Shown here in pieces: positions 1-6,734 of a stretch of 7,339 nt of DNA. Positions within the stretch are counted from its first letter, which is position 1. The number at the start of each line of letters is the position of its first letter. The position numbers were made by a program, and so were the translations under genes. The notes below the pieces were generated by a model that was not told the DNA's origin, did not search any database, and worked only from the letters and a program-made list of their open reading frames with translations. Source of the DNA: Flavobacteriales bacterium (GTDB lineage: Bacteria; Bacteroidota; Bacteroidia; Flavobacteriales_D; Sanyastnellaceae); NCBI GenBank assembly GCA_947464885.1, contig CANHYZ010000097.1, positions 1 to 7,339 of the forward strand, in the 5' to 3' direction.

Positions 1-1561
1 CAAGATTCTGAGTTACGGCAAGCCTGATTTGGATAAGGAATTGATTTCCTGCGTGCAGAGCTATCGCACGGGCGACATGTATCAGCGTTCGCGCATCGAC
101 CGCACCTACAAACGCTATTCACAAATGGGAGTGTTTCGCTCGACCACCATTCAATTGCTGCCCCGGGAAAATCAGGTCAATCAAAAAATTCATATTCTGG
201 ATACGCACGTTCGACTGACGCCAGAGAAAAAGCAAACATTTTTCTTCTATCCCCACATCACCAACCGCAGCAGCAACATGGGGATTTATAGCAACCTGAC
301 GTATACACACCGCAATCTATTTTGCGGAGCCGAAGCGCTTGACTTCAATATCATCACGGGTTTAGAGGCCTCGCAAACTTTGGCGTTTGCCAGTGCTGAC
401 GATGAAAATGCAACCGACCAATTGCAGCGTAATTTCCAATTGAACACGTTCGAAATCGGACCTGAAATCACCTACCGCGTTCCACGTCTATGGCCATTTG
501 GCTGCGACTTCACAGCCCAAAGCAGTGATCCGCAGACATCCTTGAGCGCGACGTTCAACTACCAGCGTCGTCCCGACTACCAGCGCACATTATCACAGCT
601 TCGCTATACCTACCAATGGATAGAAAACCCGGATGCGGTATCGCGCATTTCGATTGATGCCGTGGAATTCAGCATTATCAAAATCCGCAAGAGCGACGCA
701 TTTCAAAGTTTTCTCGATCGCCTGCAGGACGCGTTTTTGGAGAACAGTTATCAAGATCACTTGATTCTGGCTACCAACATCAACTATGTGCTCAACACCC
801 AAAGAGCAAAGTTCCAGCGCCAGTACTTTTACCTGCGCCTTGGTGGAAGCGCCGCCGGTAATTTCCTCAATGGCATCATGGATGCCACCGACCAACCGGT
901 AGATTCCCTCAACAGCCATCGGATCTACGGTATTCGCTTTGCGCAGTATTTCCGAGGGGAAGCCGACTTCCGATTCTATTCAAATGTGAACGACCGCAAC
1001 GCCTTTGTTATGCGCGCCTATGGCGGCCTCGGCGTGCCGCGCAAGAACGCCATCACCCTGCCCTTTGAAAAGAGCTTTTTCAGCGGCGGCGCCAATGGCT
1101 TGAGAGCGTGGCAGGCGCGAACATTGGGCCCCGGCTCATCCCGTGATGCATTACTGCCTCAAACGTTCAATAACATCGGAGAGTTAAAGCTCGAAGGAAA
1201 CGTCGAATACCGCTTCAAATTCACGCAAATGCTCAACTGGGCATTCTTTGCCGATGCCGGAAACATTTGGCTGCTGAATGAAGATTCGAACCGACAAGGC
1301 GCCGATTTCAAGAGCGATCGTTTCTTGAGTGAAATCGCCATTGGTGGTGGGTTCGGATTACGGGTCGACTTCGACTTTTTTCTGGTTCGCCTTGATGTCG
1401 GCGTTCAGTTGAAAGACCCGGCCAAAGTGCCCGGTGAACGTTGGCTGTGGCAACCCAAAGATGAATACCTCGCCTATCTGGCCTCCACCGGCAACCCGGT
1501 TGATCGACTGAAGCTGCGCAACAGCACAGTGTTTAATCTGGGGATTGGATTTCCTTTTTAA
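1..1561 (+). CDS. TamL-like Omp85 (BamA/TamA family) outer membrane protein, 3' part
   Basis: This is the C-terminal 519 residues of an outer-membrane beta-barrel protein. The frame is open to the left edge (first whole codon at base 2), so the TTG at 29 is an internal leucine and not a start. Seen: alternating amphipathic strands throughout; an RNLFCGAE segment at 311-334, typical of the first barrel strands in Bacteroidota members; the Omp85 hallmark FSGGANGLRAW at 1079-1111, followed by RTLGPGS, which matches the conserved lid-loop region of surface-antigen barrels; then a DAGNIW strand; and a terminal phenylalanine (GIGFPF, then TAA), the usual C-terminal barrel signature. Family knowledge: Bacteroidota TamL proteins are outer-membrane lipoproteins of about 750-850 residues with POTRA domains ahead of the barrel, thought to act with TamB in outer-membrane assembly. 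The lipobox and POTRA part would lie upstream and cannot be checked here. A BamA paralogue is the main alternative, but the sequence reads more like TamL. It is followed directly by the heptamer array. Confidence 0.88.
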   Translation, partial: KILSYGKPDLDKELISCVQSYRTGDMYQRSRIDRTYKRYSQMGVFRSTTIQLLPRENQVNQKIHILDTHVRLTPEKKQTFFFYPHITNRSSNMGIYSNLTYTHRNLFCGAEALDFNIITGLEASQTLAFASADDENATDQLQRNFQLNTFEIGPEITYRVPRLWPFGCDFTAQSSDPQTSLSATFNYQRRPDYQRTLSQLRYTYQWIENPDAVSRISIDAVEFSIIKIRKSDAFQSFLDRLQDAFLENSYQDHLILATNINYVLNTQRAKFQRQYFYLRLGGSAAGNFLNGIMDATDQPVDSLNSHRIYGIRFAQYFRGEADFRFYSNVNDRNAFVMRAYGGLGVPRKNAITLPFEKSFFSGGANGLRAWQARTLGPGSSRDALLPQTFNNIGELKLEGNVEYRFKFTQMLNWAFFADAGNIWLLNEDSNRQGADFKSDRFLSEIAIGGGFGLRVDFDFFLVRLDVGVQLKDPAKVPGERWLWQPKDEYLAYLASTGNPVDRLKLRNSTVFNLGIGFPF

Positions 1562-1562
1562 G

Positions 1563-1650
1563 GGGCGAAGGGCGAAGGGTGAAGGGTGAAGGACGAAGGA
1601 CGAAGGGCGAAGGACGAAGTTCGCCCCTCGTCCCTCGCCCTTCGCCCTTC
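1563..1650. repeat. Inverted array of 7-bp tandem units (GGGCGAA/GGACGAA) able to form a long hairpin
   Basis: Eight abutting heptamers run from 1563 to 1618: GGGCGAA twice, GGGTGAA twice, GGACGAA twice, GGGCGAA, GGACGAA. After one G, the pattern flips to the complementary strand: TTCGCCC (1620-1626), CTCGTCC, CTCGCCC, TTCGCCC (to 1647) and a partial TTC. Pairing 1581-1611 with 1620-1650 gives a 31-bp stem with three A/C mismatches and one G-T wobble, closed by an 8-base loop (1612-1619). The array begins one base after the tamL-like stop codon and ends 37 bases before the typA -7 box. It is not followed by a T-run, so it is not a standard intrinsic terminator, although the hairpin could still slow polymerase or protect the upstream mRNA end. 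Comparable G-rich heptamer tracts are, to my recollection, scattered between genes in some Bacteroidota genomes; that needs a genome search. Confidence 0.9.
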
Positions 1651-1687
1651 TAATCATTGTCCGCGTCGAACAAGCCACTTCCCGCCG

Positions 1688-1695
1688 TACTTTTG
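1688..1695 (+). promoter_or_regulatory. Candidate Bacteroidota -7 box for typA
   Basis: TACTTTTG fits the Bacteroidota sigma-ABfr -7 consensus TAnnTTTG exactly. It ends 22 bases before the typA ATG, implying a leader of roughly 15 bases. I see no good -33 TTTG at the usual distance; the nearest TTG (1657-1659) is 28 bases upstream, which is too far. No Shine-Dalgarno sequence is seen before the ATG, and the leader is A/T-rich, as is common in this phylum. Confidence 0.6.
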
Positions 1696-1717
1696 CACCC
1701 GATTTTAAAACCCTCAC

Positions 1718-3529
1718 ATGCAAAAAATTAGAAACATTGCCATCATCGCACACGTTGACCACGGCAAAACAACATTGGTAGACAAGATGCTTCACGCTGC
1801 CATGCTCTTCCGTGAAAACGAGCAAACAGGTGAGCTTATCCTCGACAACAACGACCTCGAGCGCGAGCGCGGCATCACGATTTTGGCGAAGAACGTTTCT
1901 ATTCAATACAAAGGTCACAAGATCAACATCATCGACACGCCGGGCCACAGTGACTTCGGCGGTGAGGTAGAGCGCGTATTGAACATGGCTGAAGGTGTAT
2001 TGTTGCTGGTTGATGCCTTCGAAGGTCCTATGCCGCAAACGCGTTTTGTACTGCAGAAGGCCATCCAAATGGGTTTGAAACCCATCGTTGTCATTAATAA
2101 AGTAGATAAGGAAAACTGTACTCCTGATGAAGTGCATGAATCCGTATTCGACCTGATGTTCAACCTCGGCGCAACCGAAGAACAGCTCGACTTCCCTACT
2201 GCTTATGGCGCTGCCAAGCACGGATGGATGAGTTTGGATTGGAAAGTAAAAACAGATACGATCGAGCCACTCCTCGACTTAGTATTGGAACATATCCCGG
2301 GCCCTATCAAGCGTGAAGGTACACCACAAATGTTGGTAACCTCGCTTGACTATTCAGCCTACACCGGCCGCATGGCCATCGGCAAATTGCATCGCGGTGA
2401 GCTCACTGCGGGCATGCCCATCTCCTTGGCCAAGCGCGATGGCCGCCTGGTTAAAGGTCGTATCAAAGAATTGTACGTTTTCGAAGGTCTCGGAAAACGC
2501 AAGGTTGAAAGTGTTGTATCGGGCGATATCTGCGCGATTAACGGTATTGAAGAGTTTGAAATCGGCGACACGTTCACCGACTTCGAAAATCCGGAAGCGT
2601 TGCCAACGATTGCCGTTGACGAGCCAACGATGAGCATGCTCTTCACCATCAACGATTCGCCATTCTTCGGTAAAGAAGGAAAGTTTGTGACCAGCCGTCA
2701 CATCAAAGAGCGTCTGGAAAAAGAATTGGAAAAGAACCTCGCACTGCGCGTGCAGGAAACAGATAAAGCCGACCGTTTCATGGTATTCGGCCGCGGTGTA
2801 CTTCACTTGTCGGTATTGATTGAAACCATGCGCCGCGAGGGCTACGAACTTCAGATTGGTCAGCCTCGCGTTCTTATAAAGGAAATCGACGGTCAAAAAC
2901 ACGAGCCGATTGAAGAGTTGACGATCGACTTGCCGACTGATATGACCGGTACGGCTATCGAAGCGGTAACCAAGCGTAAAGGCGAAATGAAGAACCTCGA
3001 GCCGAAGGGCGATCGCACCGTTCTCGAATTCGAAATTCCTTCACGCGGTATCATCGGACTTCGCAGCTACATGCTTACAGCCACTCAAGGTGAAGCCATC
3101 ATGTCACACCGCTTTAAAGAGTACCAGCCGATGAAAGGTGAAATTCCTGGTCGTTTGAACGGATCACTCATCTGCATGGAAACCGGTAATGCAGTAGCCT
3201 ACAGTATTTCCAACCTCCAGGATCGCGGAAAGTTTTTCGTGGATGCCATGGATGAGGTTTACGAAGGACAGGTTATTGGTGAACACTCACGCGACAACGA
3301 CCTCGTAGTAAACGTGACCAAGACCAAGCAGCTGACCAACATGCGTGCTTCGGGTACAGACGCGAAAAACGTGATGGCTCCGCCGATTCGTTTTAGCCTG
3401 GAAGAAGCACTGGAATATATCGGCGCCGACGAGTATGTTGAAGTAACACCCAAGAGCATTCGTTTGCGTAAGGTGTATCTCAACGAGAACGACCGTAAGC
3501 GCTTTGCCAAGCAGTTTCAGCAGCAGTAA
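1718..3529 (+). CDS. typA: Ribosome-associated translational GTPase TypA/BipA
   Basis: Complete 603-residue protein, close to the usual 600-615 for TypA/BipA. It hydrolyses GTP on the ribosome and, in studied bacteria, aids 50S subunit assembly and growth under cold or stress; it acts in the cytoplasm. Seen: the G1 loop AHVDHGKT (residues 11-18), the G2/switch I ERERGITI (48-55), the G3 DTPGH with the catalytic histidine (73-77) and the G4 NKVD (127-130). An EF-Tu-like beta-barrel domain II follows at about residues 205-290. The family-typical GRGVLHL segment (358-364) lies in the EF-G domain III-like region, then a domain V-like segment with EIPSRGIIGLR, and the TypA-specific C-terminal domain. 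That C-terminal domain and the length separate it from LepA and EF-G. The ATG at 1718 starts directly at the conserved N-terminus and sits 22 bases after a -7 box. It appears to be monocistronic, with its own promoter and a terminator at 3551-3621. All key residues are intact. Confidence 0.97.
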   Translation: MQKIRNIAIIAHVDHGKTTLVDKMLHAAMLFRENEQTGELILDNNDLERERGITILAKNVSIQYKGHKINIIDTPGHSDFGGEVERVLNMAEGVLLLVDAFEGPMPQTRFVLQKAIQMGLKPIVVINKVDKENCTPDEVHESVFDLMFNLGATEEQLDFPTAYGAAKHGWMSLDWKVKTDTIEPLLDLVLEHIPGPIKREGTPQMLVTSLDYSAYTGRMAIGKLHRGELTAGMPISLAKRDGRLVKGRIKELYVFEGLGKRKVESVVSGDICAINGIEEFEIGDTFTDFENPEALPTIAVDEPTMSMLFTINDSPFFGKEGKFVTSRHIKERLEKELEKNLALRVQETDKADRFMVFGRGVLHLSVLIETMRREGYELQIGQPRVLIKEIDGQKHEPIEELTIDLPTDMTGTAIEAVTKRKGEMKNLEPKGDRTVLEFEIPSRGIIGLRSYMLTATQGEAIMSHRFKEYQPMKGEIPGRLNGSLICMETGNAVAYSISNLQDRGKFFVDAMDEVYEGQVIGEHSRDNDLVVNVTKTKQLTNMRASGTDAKNVMAPPIRFSLEEALEYIGADEYVEVTPKSIRLRKVYLNENDRKRFAKQFQQQ

Positions 3530-3550
3530 GCTGTTCTGATTGACACTTAG

Positions 3551-3621
3551 AAGTCTGCGTTTTCAGCGTTTGTTGTGGTTTTTATTAAACCGGACAGAAG
3601 CTGAGGACGCAGATTTTTTTT
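3551..3621 (+). terminator. Intrinsic terminator of typA with a structured loop
   Basis: TCTGCGTTTTCAGC (3554-3567) pairs with GCTGAGGACGCAGA (3600-3613) over 14 positions, two of them G-U wobbles, and the stem can extend outward into AAG against the T-run. Eight T residues follow (3614-3621). The 32-base loop is longer than usual and holds its own small hairpin, GGTTT (3577-3581) with AAACC (3587-3591) around a 5-base loop. It starts 22 bases after the typA stop, so it most likely ends that transcript. Confidence 0.8.
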
Positions 3622-3653
3622 ACGGTATAACCGAGTTAGTGCTTACACACCTT

Positions 3654-3676
3654 AGCATTGGCATTCGCCAGATGCT
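3654..3676. repeat. Short interrupted stem-loop in the typA-amylase spacer
   Basis: AGCAT (3654-3658) and GGC (3660-3662) pair with GCC (3667-3669) and ATGCT (3672-3676), with small bulges and an ATTC loop. It is a weak dyad with no known role. The surrounding stretch 3622-3726 shows no gene, promoter match or RNA-gene signature that I recognise. Confidence 0.35.
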
Positions 3677-3726
3677 CCCAAGGCATACACGTTTTAACAT
3701 CCTGTTACAGCATCTTTTGCTTAATT

Positions 3727-3751
3727 TTAGTTTGTCCAAAAAACAGACTAA
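3727..3751. repeat. Inverted repeat upstream of the amylase promoter
   Basis: TTAGTTTGT (3727-3735) pairs with ACAGACTAA (3743-3751), nine positions including one G-T wobble, around CCAAAAA. It overlaps the next dyad by two bases. It could be part of a regulator-binding region or a small hairpin; there is no T-run after it, so it is unlikely to be a terminator. Confidence 0.45.
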
Positions 3752-3768
3752 GTGTACGTGATACACTT
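3750..3768. promoter_or_regulatory. Possible operator: perfect 7-bp dyad next to the amylase -7 box
   Basis: AAGTGTA (3750-3756) and TACACTT (3762-3768) are perfect reverse complements separated by CGTGA. The dyad ends four bases before the -7 box at 3773, so it occupies the space between the -33 and -7 positions, where a repressor would block polymerase. The same pattern, TAAGTGT-N7-ACACTT, recurs with identical spacing in the terminator after the gene (6657-6676). I do not recognise the site as that of a named regulator, and no regulator gene is in the window. The dyad is seen directly; the operator role is inferred. Confidence 0.45.
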
Positions 3769-3772
3769 TGTA

Positions 3773-3780
3773 TATATTTG
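3773..3780 (+). promoter_or_regulatory. Candidate Bacteroidota -7 box for the amylase-family gene
   Basis: TATATTTG matches TAnnTTTG exactly. It ends 22 bases before the ATG at 3803, the same distance as in typA. Transcription would begin at about 3785-3788, downstream of the in-frame ATG at 3752, so it decides the start of the gene in favour of 3803. No clear -33 TTTG is seen at the usual spacing, which would fit a promoter that depends on an activator. A second, imperfect TACACTTTG lies at 3762-3770. Confidence 0.6.
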
Positions 3781-3802
3781 GAGCATTATCGAAACGATTA
3801 CT

Positions 3803-6646
3803 ATGAAGACAATTCTATCCTCATGCTTGCTGCTGGCATTAACCATTCGTGGTGCCGCACAAATTCTGACAACGGATCCTCCTTTTCCGACACAAACGGA
3901 CGACATTACCATCACCTATAACGCCGCAAGTGGCAACGGTGAGTTGGCAAACGCCATCCCGTTGTATGCCCATACGGGAATTGTCGTGCAAGCAGACGTC
4001 GACAACTGCATCAACAACTGGCAGTATGTGAAAGGACCGGACAACGTTTGGGGAACAGCCAATAGTTCATTGCTGCTTTCCCCTCAAGGAAACAATATTC
4101 ACACGATCACAATCAACCCCTCAACGTTCTATGATGAGATGCCATCGGGAACCGATGTTGCGCGACTCATGTTCGTGTTTCGCAATGCTAACGGTTCGCT
4201 CGTTGGGCGCAATGCGAGTGGCTCCGACATTTACCTTGATTTGTATGAACCCGGTTTCCACGCCGGCATTCTTCAGCCATTCGAGCAGGTTATCAATGCG
4301 AATGTGAATGAGAACATTCCGCTGCATTGTGCCTCTTCTTCCCCGGCAACCCTTACACTGACAATTAACGGTGAAGTCGTCGCCACTGCGGAAAACGCGA
4401 CAGTCCTGGATTACACGTTCAATGAAGCGACCAATGGCGGTTACGATATTGTGCTTACTGCTGATGACGGCACTAACTCGGCCAGCGAAACCATTCTCAT
4501 CAACATCAATCCACAACCTGCTTCGCTGGCCGCACCTGTTGGCACGCAAGACGGCATTAACATCATCGACAACACTACAGTGCGTTTACAATTGCACGCA
4601 CCCAACAAAGATTTTGTATACGTGTTGGGTGATTTCAACAACTGGCAATTCAATGCGGCTTATTTGATGAACCGCACTCCGGACGGCAGCAAATACTGGC
4701 TCGACATCACCGGCCTGGACCCGAACACAACCTATGCATTCCAGTACAGCATCGATCTTGAAGACATGCGTGTCGCCGATCCTTACACCGAGATGGTACT
4801 CGATCCATGGAATGATCAATGGATTCCGGCGAGCACGTTTCCGAATATTCCAACCTATCCGCGCTGCAGCACCTCGCAGATTGCATCTACTTTCCGCATC
4901 AATCAGGCGGCGTTTGATTGGAACGACGACAGCTACGTGCGTCCGCCTGCGGAGCGCCTGGTCGTTTATGAATTACTCGTAAGAGACTTCACAGAAGCCC
5001 GCAATTACCAGACGCTCATCGACACCCTCGATTACCTCGATCGACTGGGAATTACAGCCATTGAATTGATGCCTATCAATGAGTTTGAAGGCAACGACAG
5101 CTGGGGCTATAACACGTCTTTCTTCTTCGCATTGGATAAAGCATACGGTTCGAAAGAATCATTCAAGGCTTTCGTGAATGCTTGTCACGAGCGAGGCATT
5201 GCGGTCTTAATGGACATCGTGGTCAATCACGCGTTCGGTCAAAACCCGATGGTTCGCATGTATTTCAATCCGGATGCCGGCGATTACGGTCAACCTACCG
5301 CGGAAAACCCTTGGTTCAATGAGACACCACGTCACGATTTTAATGTAGGCTACGACTTCAATCACGAAAGTGCACTTACCCGCAATTTCTTCAAGCGTAT
5401 GATGCGTTACTGGATTGACGAATACCACGTGGATGGGTATCGCCTTGATTTGTCCAAAGGGTTGACTCAGAACTACACATTGGGCAATATCGGTGCATGG
5501 GGCGCCTATGACCAAAGCCGCGTGAATATCCTAACAGAATACTACAATGACATTCAATCACACGAGCCCGGTGCTTATGTCATTCTGGAGCATTTGGCCG
5601 ACAACTCCGAAGAGACCGCGCTGGCCAACATCGGCATGATGCTTTGGGGCAAAATGACCACCGAATATGAGCAGGCCAGCATGGGCTACAGCTCCAACTC
5701 GAATCTATCATGGGGAGTTTACACCTCGCGTGGATGGAGTCAGCCACGTTTGGTTTCTTATGCAGAAAGCCACGATGAAGAACGCATGATGTATAAGAAC
5801 ATCAACTTCGGCAACAGCAACGGCAGCTACGATATTCAGAATGTGAATACAGCGCTGCAGCGTCAGGAAATGGCGCACGCACTGCTCATCCCGATTCCCG
5901 GTCCGAAAATGATCTGGCAATTCGGTGAATTGGGCTACGACTACTCCATCAACTACTGCGCCGACGGAACCATCAATGAGGACTGCCGCACCAACGCAAA
6001 GCCCGTGCGCTGGGACTACCGTGACATTCCGCAGCGTTATAGAGTTTACAAAGTGGTTAGCGCGCTCAATCAAATCAAAAAGAGCAATCCGATTTTCTCG
6101 ACCACCGATTTCGATATCGACCTTGCAGGCATGGGCAAGCGCCTTCATCTGAATACCCCTGATTTGAAAGCCACAGTAGTCGGCAATTTCAACGTCATCC
6201 CAATCAACATGATTCCGGGCTTCCAGCATACCGGCACCTGGTATGACTACCTTTCGGGCAACACCGTTGAAGTCAGCGATCTGAATTTCTCCTTCAACTA
6301 TGCCCCGGGCGAATACCACGTCTATTTTGACCAGCCCATCTTTGCGGAAGACACCGCTATGAATGTGGAAGATGCCATGCAGGTTTTCGGACTAGACTTC
6401 ATGGTTTATCCCAATCCTGCAGGTGAACAGGTAACCATCGGTTTCCGCAATGATCATCACCAGAAGGTGCAGATTGACATCCTGGATCTTTCCGGGAAGT
6501 GCATCGAAACCATCAGCAATCAGTCGTTGTCTGCCGGTATCCAAACCATCGACTGGAATGCCGCAGGTGTTGCGCGCGGCATGTACATGGTGCGCGTGAC
6601 CAATGGTCAGCAATCCATTACCAGACCTCTGATTCTCAGTGAATAA
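3803..6646 (+). CDS. Secreted GH13 alpha-amylase-family glycoside hydrolase with CBM48-like module and T9SS type A sorting domain
   Basis: A 947-residue enzyme predicted to cut alpha-glucans such as starch or glycogen outside the cell or at its surface. Domains in order: a signal peptide (1-19, probable cut before Q20); an N-terminal beta-rich region (about 25-155) with the phrase PLYAHTG, family uncertain; an Ig-like region (about 160-236); a CBM48-like module (about 255-340) with VYVLGDFNNWQ; the GH13 barrel (about 385-760); a C-terminal beta domain (about 770-845); and a T9SS type A sorting domain (about 866-947) opening with VYPNPAGEQ and ending in GMYMVRV. GH13 motifs are present: SWGYN (433-437), region I DIVVNH (471-476), region II GYRLD with nucleophile D549 and R547, region III ILEH with acid/base E596, and region IV ESHDEE with H657 and D658. 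All three carboxylates are intact, so it should be active. The start at 3803 was chosen over the in-frame ATG at 3752 because it begins the signal peptide and follows the -7 box. Amylase, pullulanase-like or another GH13 specificity cannot be separated here. Confidence 0.92.
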   Translation: MKTILSSCLLLALTIRGAAQILTTDPPFPTQTDDITITYNAASGNGELANAIPLYAHTGIVVQADVDNCINNWQYVKGPDNVWGTANSSLLLSPQGNNIHTITINPSTFYDEMPSGTDVARLMFVFRNANGSLVGRNASGSDIYLDLYEPGFHAGILQPFEQVINANVNENIPLHCASSSPATLTLTINGEVVATAENATVLDYTFNEATNGGYDIVLTADDGTNSASETILININPQPASLAAPVGTQDGINIIDNTTVRLQLHAPNKDFVYVLGDFNNWQFNAAYLMNRTPDGSKYWLDITGLDPNTTYAFQYSIDLEDMRVADPYTEMVLDPWNDQWIPASTFPNIPTYPRCSTSQIASTFRINQAAFDWNDDSYVRPPAERLVVYELLVRDFTEARNYQTLIDTLDYLDRLGITAIELMPINEFEGNDSWGYNTSFFFALDKAYGSKESFKAFVNACHERGIAVLMDIVVNHAFGQNPMVRMYFNPDAGDYGQPTAENPWFNETPRHDFNVGYDFNHESALTRNFFKRMMRYWIDEYHVDGYRLDLSKGLTQNYTLGNIGAWGAYDQSRVNILTEYYNDIQSHEPGAYVILEHLADNSEETALANIGMMLWGKMTTEYEQASMGYSSNSNLSWGVYTSRGWSQPRLVSYAESHDEERMMYKNINFGNSNGSYDIQNVNTALQRQEMAHALLIPIPGPKMIWQFGELGYDYSINYCADGTINEDCRTNAKPVRWDYRDIPQRYRVYKVVSALNQIKKSNPIFSTTDFDIDLAGMGKRLHLNTPDLKATVVGNFNVIPINMIPGFQHTGTWYDYLSGNTVEVSDLNFSFNYAPGEYHVYFDQPIFAEDTAMNVEDAMQVFGLDFMVYPNPAGEQVTIGFRNDHHQKVQIDILDLSGKCIETISNQSLSAGIQTIDWNAAGVARGMYMVRVTNGQQSITRPLILSE

Positions 6647-6648
6647 AA

Positions 6649-6690
6649 AAAACGGGTAAGTGTGGAATATACACTTACCCGTTTTGTTTT
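6649..6690. terminator. Strong, probably bidirectional intrinsic terminator after the amylase-family gene
   Basis: AAAACGGGTAAGTGT (6649-6663) and ACACTTACCCGTTTT (6671-6685) form a perfect 15-bp stem around the loop GGAATAT, followed by GTTTT. An A8 run (6645-6652) lies at the 5' side, so the complementary strand also reads as stem plus T-run. It starts two bases after the amylase stop codon and separates that gene from the susC-like gene. Its inner part repeats the promoter-side dyad at 3749-3768. Confidence 0.9.
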
Positions 6691-6697
6691 AAGTTTG
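6690..6697 (+). promoter_or_regulatory. Weak candidate -7 box for the susC-like gene
   Basis: TAAGTTTG fits TAnnTTTG. It directly abuts the terminator tail and lies 37 bases before the ATG at 6735, a longer leader than for the two genes upstream. No -33 element is seen at the expected distance because that space is occupied by the terminator stem. The match could be chance in a T-rich stretch. Confidence 0.35.
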
Positions 6698-6734
6698 ACC
6701 CGAACATTAACCAAGTCCTAAACAAATCTCTGCG

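Noticed and set aside
29..1561. TTG at 29 as the start of the outer-membrane protein gene
   Set aside because: The frame stays open to the left edge, there is no signal peptide or lipobox after the TTG, and family members are longer with POTRA domains, so the gene is cut by the window.
1563..1650. CRISPR array or coding repeat
   Set aside because: The units are 7 bp, contiguous and without spacers, and they invert halfway. This is not the architecture of a CRISPR array, and there are no cas genes.
1651..1687. A -33 element (TTG at 1657-1659) for typA
   Set aside because: It is 28 bases from the -7 box, longer than the usual Bacteroidota spacing of about 19-21 bases.
1358..2221. Minus-strand open frame of 287 codons spanning the heptamer array
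   Set aside because: It is antisense to the tamL-like and typA genes, and its middle is just translated repeat units (RPSSFVLHPSPFALRP). No domain is recognisable.
2354..2902. Minus-strand open frame of 182 codons inside typA
   Set aside because: It lies wholly antisense to a strongly conserved GTPase gene and shows no domain or start signal.
3729..3749. Second terminator in the typA-amylase spacer
   Set aside because: The stem is short and is followed by AAGTGTA rather than a T-run; the convincing terminator is at 3551-3621.
3540..3921. Two small overlapping plus-strand frames (73 and 87 codons) in the spacer
   Set aside because: The first runs through the typA terminator and the second runs into the signal peptide of the GH13 gene in another frame. 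Neither has a promoter box or a protein-like composition.
5708..6319. Minus-strand open frame of 203 codons inside the GH13 gene
   Set aside because: It is antisense to the catalytic domain and has no recognisable features; it is a by-product of codon bias in the sense gene.
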